64,000 nt of DNA from Actinomycetales bacterium. GTDB taxonomy: Bacteria > Actinomycetota > Actinomycetes > Mycobacteriales > Micromonosporaceae. The stretch covers positions 1-64,000 of the forward strand of contig PKFB01000066.1 of the NCBI GenBank assembly GCA_002919305.1, given 5' to 3'. The first letter of the stretch is position 1. Every line of letters starts with the position of its first letter. The notes under the pieces are model-generated. The model was given only the letters and a program-made list of their open reading frames with translations. It did not search any database and was not told where the DNA came from. Positions 58,335-64,000 of this stretch are shown here, in pieces. The translations under genes were made by a program, and so were the position numbers.

Positions 58335-58757
58335 ATGGAGGTTCTCGCCAGTCGTATCCTGATTCACCCCTCTGACGTACACCGCAGCCACCAGTTCTAC
58401 CGAGACATCCTCGGGTTGGCGGTCTTCCGGGAGTTCGGAGACGCCGACCGGCCCGGTCTGGTCTTTTTCCTCGGCACCGGGTTTTTGGAGGTATCCGGAC
58501 GTTCGGAGGGTGCGGTCGGGGATGTCACGCGGCTTTGGCTCCAGGTACGCGATGTAGAGGCCGAACACACCCGGTTGCGCTCTGCTGGGGTGCCCATCAT
58601 CCGACCACCGATGCAAGAGCCGTGGGGTCTGATCGAGATGTGGATCGAGGATCCGGATGGGATCCCTATCGTGTTGGTCCAGGTCCCTGAGGACCACCCG
58701 CTGCGTCGGGATCTCCGCGACCCCGCCACCTTGGGTGGTCCTGTCGATAGGCGTTGA
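58335..58757 (+). CDS. VOC-family (glyoxalase/bleomycin-resistance-like) protein
   Basis: 140 residues; ATG 58335 is chosen over 58299 because the latter lacks any purine-rich site. It reads ILIHPSDVHRSHQFYRDILGLAVFREFGD at the start and ends WGLIEMWIEDPDGIPIVLVQVPEDHP, the two beta-alpha-beta-beta-beta units of the vicinal-oxygen-chelate fold. The metal ligands His (in HPSD) and Glu (IEMW) are present. It could be a lyase, dioxygenase or drug-binding protein; the substrate is unknown. It follows the ATPase gene by 107 bases. Confidence 0.85.
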   Translation: MEVLASRILIHPSDVHRSHQFYRDILGLAVFREFGDADRPGLVFFLGTGFLEVSGRSEGAVGDVTRLWLQVRDVEAEHTRLRSAGVPIIRPPMQEPWGLIEMWIEDPDGIPIVLVQVPEDHPLRRDLRDPATLGGPVDRR

Positions 58758-58979
58758 CATTTGCGCGTTGCCGGCCGGATGGGGGACCCTCCCGCGCCCG
58801 TGACGGGGTAAGGTCCGCTAGGCGAGCACATTGATGAACATGAACGCTCGCATAGCTTCGAAAAACAAACATATTTAAACATCGAGAGTGTTCGGAGTCC
58901 GCCACCGACACCGCCGTCAACGCCGGATGGACGGGCACCGAAGATGGCTCACACCTGTCAGCCAGGACAAGGAGGCGCG
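58758..58979. other. Promoter region of the alpha-galactosidase gene
   Basis: AT-rich in the middle (58830-58885), which is unusual for this window and marks a promoter region. No clear palindrome stands out. Confidence 0.4.
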
Positions 58980-61145
58980 ATGGTCGAGGTCAGACAGGCG
59001 TACTTGGACATGGTGGCCAACCCGCAGCCGGTGGTGCTCTCCAACGCGGGCACCAGCATCGTGGTCGACATCGCCGGGCCGCGACTGCCGCGGATCCTGC
59101 ACTGGGGCGCCGACCTGGGACAGCTGAACGCCGACGAGCTCGCTGATCTGTGCCGCGCGGGAAACGCCGGTGTGCCCAGAGAGAACGGTGATGAACCGCT
59201 GACCGTGACCTTGCTGCCCTCCCAAGCCGAAGGCTGGTCGGGACGTCCTGGCCTGTCCGGCCACCGGCCCGGCGGCCGCTTCGCCTATCCGCGACTGACC
59301 CTGACCGCCCCGGTGACGGTCACCGACACCACGTTGCTGGCCGAGTCGGCCGACACCGAGGCCGGCCTGGCGGTCCGCACCGAGCTGCGGCTGGAGCCGC
59401 ACGGCGTGATCCGGCTCCGGCACACCCTCACCAACACCGGCACCGACGAGTACACCCTGGATGAGCTGCTGTGCCTGATGCGGGTACCCGGCCACGCCAC
59501 GGAGCTGCTGGACTTCACCGGCCGGTGGATCCGGGAACGCTCCCCGCAACGGTCCCCATTCCACCACGGTTCCCGGATCCGAGAGAGCCGCCGAGGCCGC
59601 ACCGGCCACGACGCGACCGGCCTGCTCATCGCCGGCACCGCGGGCTTCGGTTTCCGGCACGGTGAGGTGTGGGGGGTGCACATCGCGTGGAGCGGCAACC
59701 ACCTGCACCTGGCCGAGCGGCAGGTCGAGGGTCCGGCCTGCATCGGCGGTGGGGAGCTGCTCACCTCGGGTGAGGTCCGCCTGGCCCCTGGGGAGAGCTA
59801 CACCACGCCATGGGCGTTCTTCATCTGGTCGGACGAAGGCCTCGACGGCCTGTCTGCGCGGCTGCACCGCTGGATGCGGGACCGGCCACACCACCCCCGC
59901 TCTCCGCGCCCTGTGGTTCTCAACACCTGGGAGGCGGTGTACTTCGATCACAACCTCGACCGGCTCCGCGCCCTGGCCGACCGCGCCGCGGCCATCGGCG
60001 TGGAACGCTTCGTTCTGGACGACGGCTGGTTCCTGGGGCGCCGTGATGACACCGCCGGCCTGGGAGACTGGTTCGTCGATCCGGCGGTGTGGCCGGAGGG
60101 GCTCCGCCCGCTGGTGGACCACGTGCGTGGCCTGGGAATGCAGTTCGGCCTCTGGGTAGAGCCCGAGATGATCAACCCGAACTCTGAGCTGGCACGGGCC
60201 CACCCCGACTGGTTCCTCGCCGCACCGGACCGCACCCCTGTGTTGCGGCGTTCCCAGCTGGTCCTCAATCTGGCGCGCCCCGAGGCGTACGCCTACATCC
60301 TGGAGCGCCTCGACGCCCTAGTGAGCGAGTACGACATCGACTACCTCAAGTGGGATCACAACCGGGATCTGACCGAGGCCGTCCATGAGGGAGCCGCCGG
60401 CACCCACGCGCAGACCCTGGCCGTCTACCGGCTGTTGGATGAGTTGCGCTCCCGCCACCCCCGGCTCGAGATCGAATCCTGCTCCTCCGGAGGCGCCCGC
60501 ATCGACCTGGGCATCCTGGAACGCACCGATCGAGTCTGGGGATCGGACACCAACGACCCCCTAGAGCGGCAGGCCATTCAACGCTGGACCGGCCTGCTGC
60601 TGCCCCCGGAGCTCATCGGCAGCCATGTCGGCCCCGCCACCGCCCACACCACCGGCCGCACCACCGAACTGGGGTTCCGGTGCGCCACCGCGTTGCTCGG
60701 CCACGCCGGTATCGAATGGGACATCACCCGCTGCACCCCTGAGGAGTTGGCGCAGCTGGCCGACTGGATCAGCGCCTACAAACGGCTGCGTCCGCTGCTG
60801 CACTCCGGCACCGTGGTCCGGGCCGACCACCCAGACCCAGCCGCGTGGCTGTACGGCGTGGTGTCACCGGATAAACGCGACGCGGTCTTCGTGTACGCGC
60901 AGTTGGCGACGTCAGCGGAGATCTCCCCAGCGCGGCTGCGGCTTCCCGGGCTGGACCCGGTGCTGCGGTACCGGGTGACCACCGCTGAGGGCCTGGAGGT
61001 GCCGTCGGCCGCGACCCAACGCGCACCGGGCTGGCTCACCTCCGGGGTCACCCTGCCGGGCGTCGCGCTGGCGGCGCACGGCCTGGAGCCGCCCATGTAC
61101 AACTACCCCGGTCAGGCGCTGGTCTTGGAGCTCCACGCGCAGTAA
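58980..61145 (+). CDS. GH36 alpha-galactosidase
   Basis: 721 residues from ATG 58980 with AAGGAGG upstream; the frame is open from 58944 without need. An N-terminal beta-sandwich domain (VVLSNAGTSIVVDIAGPRLPRILHWGADLG) is followed by the catalytic barrel: VLDDGWFLGRRDD, LWVEPEMINPNSEL, and the nucleophile D459 in YLKWDHNRDL, then ESCSSGGARIDLG and the acid/base D523 in WGSDTNDPLERQ. The C-terminal region has a third beta domain. It removes alpha-1,6-galactose from galactomannan or raffinose-type sugars. No signal peptide, so it is probably cytoplasmic and acts on imported oligosaccharides. Confidence 0.95.
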   Translation: MVEVRQAYLDMVANPQPVVLSNAGTSIVVDIAGPRLPRILHWGADLGQLNADELADLCRAGNAGVPRENGDEPLTVTLLPSQAEGWSGRPGLSGHRPGGRFAYPRLTLTAPVTVTDTTLLAESADTEAGLAVRTELRLEPHGVIRLRHTLTNTGTDEYTLDELLCLMRVPGHATELLDFTGRWIRERSPQRSPFHHGSRIRESRRGRTGHDATGLLIAGTAGFGFRHGEVWGVHIAWSGNHLHLAERQVEGPACIGGGELLTSGEVRLAPGESYTTPWAFFIWSDEGLDGLSARLHRWMRDRPHHPRSPRPVVLNTWEAVYFDHNLDRLRALADRAAAIGVERFVLDDGWFLGRRDDTAGLGDWFVDPAVWPEGLRPLVDHVRGLGMQFGLWVEPEMINPNSELARAHPDWFLAAPDRTPVLRRSQLVLNLARPEAYAYILERLDALVSEYDIDYLKWDHNRDLTEAVHEGAAGTHAQTLAVYRLLDELRSRHPRLEIESCSSGGARIDLGILERTDRVWGSDTNDPLERQAIQRWTGLLLPPELIGSHVGPATAHTTGRTTELGFRCATALLGHAGIEWDITRCTPEELAQLADWISAYKRLRPLLHSGTVVRADHPDPAAWLYGVVSPDKRDAVFVYAQLATSAEISPARLRLPGLDPVLRYRVTTAEGLEVPSAATQRAPGWLTSGVTLPGVALAAHGLEPPMYNYPGQALVLELHAQ

Positions 61146-61171
61146 CGCGCCGGGTGTTGTTCGCTCTTCGC

Positions 61172-61226
61172 GGCCCGCGTACCTCTTCCTTATTTCTCAA
61201 TAAGAGAGATAAGAGGTACGCGGGCC
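61172..61226. terminator. Long perfect-arm terminator
   Basis: GGCCCGCGTACCTCTT (61172-61187) pairs exactly with AAGAGGTACGCGGGCC (61211-61226) over 16 bases around a 23-base, partly self-complementary loop. It lies between the converging galactosidase and RidA genes. Confidence 0.85.
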
Positions 61227-61280
61227 ACACCGTCTTCTGCGCCGCCCTCGCAGACCGCGCCCAGGTGGGTCAGGCGCCGC

Positions 61281-61676
61281 TCAGGGGACGACCGCGAGCG
61301 CGTCGACCTCGAAAAGCATCTCCGGAAACGCCAAGGAGGCCACCCCCACCAGGGTCTGGGTCGGCGGTCGGTCGCCCCAGACCTCGCGGATGACCGTCAG
61401 CAGAGCGGCGAGCTTGTCGGCGTCGTGATCGACGATGAAGGTCCGCAGTTGGACCACATGGGTGTGGTCCAGGCCCGCCGCGCGCAGCGCGGTGAGCAGA
61501 TTCTGGAACGAACGACGCACCTGCGCGGTGAAGTCGGGCGAGGTCACCTGGCCGGTGTCGTCGGACGCGTACTGCCCCGCGATCAGGACGAGCTCCCCCG
61601 ACACCCGGGCGACATGGCTGTAGCCGAACCCGACCGGATCGTGCAGGCCGGGTGGATTGATGAGCGTGTGCGGCAT
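61281..61676 (-). CDS. RidA/YjgF-family protein
   Basis: 131 residues. Family features: INPPGLHDPVGFGYSHVARVSGELVLIAGQYASDDTGQV, FTAQVRRSFQNLLTALRAAGLDHTHVVQLRTFIVDHD, and the C-terminal PTQTLVGVASLAFPEMLFEVDALAV with the conserved Glu. RidA proteins hydrolyse reactive enamine/imine intermediates, but many relatives serve specific pathways. No pathway neighbours are visible here. Confidence 0.9.
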   Translation of the reverse strand: MPHTLINPPGLHDPVGFGYSHVARVSGELVLIAGQYASDDTGQVTSPDFTAQVRRSFQNLLTALRAAGLDHTHVVQLRTFIVDHDADKLAALLTVIREVWGDRPPTQTLVGVASLAFPEMLFEVDALAVVP

Positions 61677-61948
61677 GGTCGCCTCCTTCAGGCCGTGGGG
61701 ATGCCCCAGCGATTAATCATCTACATTCTGGACCCTATATATCCATGATTGCGGTTGGCAATCGTCCAAGATTCGATCTTCGTCACTTCGCCAGCCGTGG
61801 CATCACGGCGGAGACCACTCCATCGCCACCACGACACGCGATGCGAATCTCCTACACCCCGTCGAAGTCGATCCCGCCGGACCCGACGCCGCACAGGACA
61901 ACATCGGCGGCTTCGGCGCCGACACGGGGGTGCCCGCATCGAGGCCAG
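61677..61948. other. Gap, no gene seen
   Basis: Open frames on both strands are short and lack ribosome sites. It may contain the promoter of the RidA gene. Confidence 0.35.
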
Positions 61949-62623
61949 CTACCCGGAAGCGGGACGCTCCACCGCGTACGCCTGGAGGAAGGTGTCCACC
62001 GCCGCCCGGGCCACGTCGCGCCTCTCCGACTCCGGAATCTGACGTGTCCCCAGACGTGCCCGGATCTCCACAGGCCCGGTCAGCAGCGCGAGGAACTGTT
62101 CAGCGGCCACGCGGGGATCCCCGGCGCGGAGCCGGCCAGCGATCATAAGGCGCGCCATGCGATCAGCGAGGGCCTCGGTGATCCGCTCGGTAGCGCGCCC
62201 CTGGACGATCTCCAACAGATCGGGGAACTGGGTGATCTCCGCCGCCAGGAGCCGTCGCAGCGCCCATGACTGTTCCCGGCAGTAGCACTGGATCAGACGG
62301 ATACCGACAGTCTCTAAAGTCGCGCGCAGCGACTCGCCCCGCTCGGTGAGCTGCTCGACCACGGCCAGGTTCTCGGTCAGTGCCTGATCGGCAGAGGCGG
62401 CGATCGCCGCCCGGAGCAGGGTCTCTTTGTCGTGGAAGTGGTTGTACACGGTGGCCTTGGCCACGCCCGCCTCCGCGGCGATCGCATCCACCCCCGCCTG
62501 CGCGTATCCCTCGCGGGCGAAGACGGCGAACGCGGCGTCCAGGATCTTCTGTCGTTTGTCGATGCGACCGCGCGCGACACCGCCGGTTCGTCGGGTGACG
62601 GGCTGGGCGTCACTCACCGCCAC
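61949..62623 (-). CDS. TetR-family transcriptional regulator
   Basis: 224 residues from GTG 62623, with AAGGGG six bases upstream; the longer reading from ATG 62668 would begin inside the operator. The N-terminal HTH reads KILDAAFAVFAREGYAQAGVDAIAAEAGVAKATVYNHFHDKETLLRAAI. The C-terminal domain is helical and would bind a drug-like ligand (ITQFPDLLEIVQGRATERI). It diverges from a broken MFS exporter gene, with two matching palindromes between them, so it probably repressed that gene and itself. Confidence 0.92.
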   Translation of the reverse strand: MAVSDAQPVTRRTGGVARGRIDKRQKILDAAFAVFAREGYAQAGVDAIAAEAGVAKATVYNHFHDKETLLRAAIAASADQALTENLAVVEQLTERGESLRATLETVGIRLIQCYCREQSWALRRLLAAEITQFPDLLEIVQGRATERITEALADRMARLMIAGRLRAGDPRVAAEQFLALLTGPVEIRARLGTRQIPESERRDVARAAVDTFLQAYAVERPASG

Positions 62624-62646
62624 AGCGTACCCCTTGGACCAATCAA

Positions 62647-62664
62647 CCAGACCAGTCAGTCTGG
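62647..62664. promoter_or_regulatory. TetR operator 1
   Basis: CCAGAC-CAGTCA-GTCTGG: exact six-base arms, at the start of the TetR gene. Confidence 0.75.
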
Positions 62665-62705
62665 CCATCTTCTCGAAGCAGATTTACTCTTTCCAGGCCA
62701 ACTAA

Positions 62706-62723
62706 CTAGACCAGTAAGTCTAG
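62706..62723. promoter_or_regulatory. TetR operator 2
   Basis: CTAGAC-CAGTAA-GTCTAG: exact arms and the same core as operator 1, 59 bases away and 31 bases before the exporter start. Confidence 0.75.
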
Positions 62724-62753
62724 ATAAATGATCTCACTAGCCTGGAAGAGGCA

Positions 62754-64000
62754 ATGGAACAGTCACCGGACGACCGGTTCGGGCCGGCCCTCCGCCGCCT
62801 GATCACCGTGATCCTGCTCGGCGGCATGCTCGGCATCCTCAACAGCACGATGGTCACCGTCGCGATCGATCCCTTGGCCGCGGATTTCCACACCTCCCTC
62901 AGCACGATCGGCTGGATATCGACCGGCTTTCTGCTCGCAGTCACCATCACCATCCCGGTCACCGGGTGGGCGGCCGACCGCTTCGGCGGTCGGCGGATGT
63001 GGGTGACCGGTCTAGCGCTGTTCCTGCTCGGGTCACTGGGTTCCGCGGTGGCCTGGAGCGTGGCGAGCCTGATCACCTCACGGGTGTTGCAAGGGATCAG
63101 CGCCGGAATCCTCGACCCCTCGTCCTCACGCTGTTGGCCCGCGCCGCCGGCCCTCACCGCGCCGGCCGGGTGATGGGGGTGATGGCCGTGGTCCTGCTGC
63201 TGTCACTGCGGGTGATGCCACCCGACCCTCCCACCTCCCTGAGCCCGCACACCCGCCTCGACGTGATCGGGCTGGCCTTGATCGGCCCCGGCTGCGCGAG
63301 CCTGCTGCTGGTCATGACCCAGACGGCTGAACAGGCCGATGTCACGGCCTGGCCGATCGTCACGCCTTCAGTGATCGGAGTCGTTCTCCTGGCGGGATAT
63401 GTGGTGCATGCGTCGCGGCCCCGCCCCACCCCGCCCGTAATCGACCTACGGTTGTTTACGCGCGGCGGCTTCACCGCGAGCGTGACGGTCATGGCGCTCA
63501 CCGGGGTCGCGATGTACTCCAGCCTGCTGGTCCTGCCGCTGTTCCTGCAGCAGACGCACAGTCACAGCCCGCTCACCACCGGACTGCTCATCGCACCGCT
63601 GGGGGTGGGGCGGCCGTTGCGGCGCCGTTGGCGGGCCGGATCAGTGACCGGACAGGTTCCCGGAACCTGGTCCTGGCCGGCGGCCTCGGAGCCATGATCA
63701 GCGCGTTCGCGTTCACCCTGGTCGGCGCCGGGACCAGCCAGCTATGGGTAGTGCTGATCGCGATCATGATCGGCGTCGGGTTGGGCTTCGTGGGGCCACC
63801 GGCGATGGGCGCGCTGTACCGGACTCTGCCAGCCGCTCTGGTCCCCCCAGGGCAGTTCCGTGCTCTACATGCTCAACCAACTCGGCGGTTCCGTCGGCGT
63901 CGCCGTGGTCGCGCTCATCCTGGAGACCAGCGCCGACCCGGTGGCGGGTCTGCACGGTGTGTCCTGGTTCGCCGTCGGCGTACTCCTGCTCCTCCTGGTG
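62754..64000 (+). pseudogene. MFS (EmrB/QacA-type) drug exporter gene, frameshifted and internally deleted, running off the window
   Basis: Starts at ATG 62754 with GAAGAGG upstream (MEQSPDDRFGPALRRLITVILLGG) and reads the first membrane helices and the motif-A-like AADRFGGRRMWVTGLALF. At about 63115 the frame shifts by one; the other frame continues LVLTLLARAAGPHRAGRVMGVMAVV and then jumps into LLLSLRVMPPDP, so the segment that normally carries helices 5-6 is missing. A second shift near 63610 restores GRISD and then LVLAGGL, and a third near 63855 leads into SSVLYMLNQLGGSVGVAVVAL. As sequenced the gene cannot make a working exporter. The divergent TetR gene is intact. Confidence 0.8.

Noticed and set aside
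1-64000. CRISPR arrays, rRNA, tRNA, replication origin
   Set aside because: None found on reading; the only tandem repeats are two-copy units of 14 and 15 bases at 19110 and 39461.

Overview
The window looks like chromosomal DNA of a high-GC actinomycete. Support comes from GC-rich codon use, frequent GTG starts, two IdeR/DtxR-type iron boxes, an EspR-like regulator, an HTH-TPR regulator with two small companion genes, an FHA-domain protein and a HemD-winged-helix fusion of the kind found in actinobacteria. No rRNA, tRNA, CRISPR array or intact insertion sequence was seen. The genus cannot be fixed from this sequence.

Positions 1-11,100 form an accessory, defence-like island with lower GC at its left end. 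It holds the C-terminal tail of a secreted-toxin-like protein with a probable immunity gene, an aminoglycoside nucleotidyltransferase-like gene, an HNH endonuclease gene broken by two frameshifts, a headless gene remnant, and a tightly coupled pair: a 1373-residue SF1 helicase fused to a Vsr/MTES_1575-type nuclease (4599-8720) and a HEPN-like protein (8720-9583). The pair is preceded by an 18-bp palindrome next to a T-run and followed by a terminator, then an unrecognised 462-codon reading frame. It is the best candidate here for a little-described defence system.

Positions 11,600-28,700 carry an APC permease, an M50-like membrane peptidase, an iron-siderophore ABC importer (two permeases, ATPase, Tat/lipoprotein binding protein) under two iron boxes, an HTH-TPR regulator divergent from two small genes across a perfect palindrome, an FHA protein, a HAD/DeoR pair, a two-component system next to a TAXI-type binding protein, and a WhiA-like protein without its usual DNA-binding half.

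Positions 28,750-39,500 are an assimilatory nitrate/nitrite cluster: narK, nirD, nirB, a FAD/NAD(P) oxidoreductase and nasA on one strand, with hemD-wHTH, a sirohydrochlorin chelatase and a small zinc-ribbon gene divergent. The divergent genes make sense because NirB needs sirohaem. The modABC operon at 52.7-55.9 kb, with its own DNA-binding regulator, would supply molybdate for the NasA cofactor.

Positions 39,600-64,000 contain a GDSL hydrolase, a Ski2-like helicase, a DUF4389 protein, an aldo/keto reductase, a methyltransferase, a GGDEF protein with an altered signature, an EspR-like regulator with a doublet operator, a FAD oxidoreductase, a secreted GH5_8-type mannanase with CBM2, modABC, a CopB-like P-type ATPase that lacks the DKTGT phosphorylation segment, a VOC protein, a GH36 alpha-galactosidase, a RidA protein, and a TetR regulator divergent from a badly broken MFS drug-exporter gene. 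The mannanase and alpha-galactosidase together suggest galactomannan use. Three genes carry frameshifts or internal deletions, so either decay or local sequence errors must be considered.
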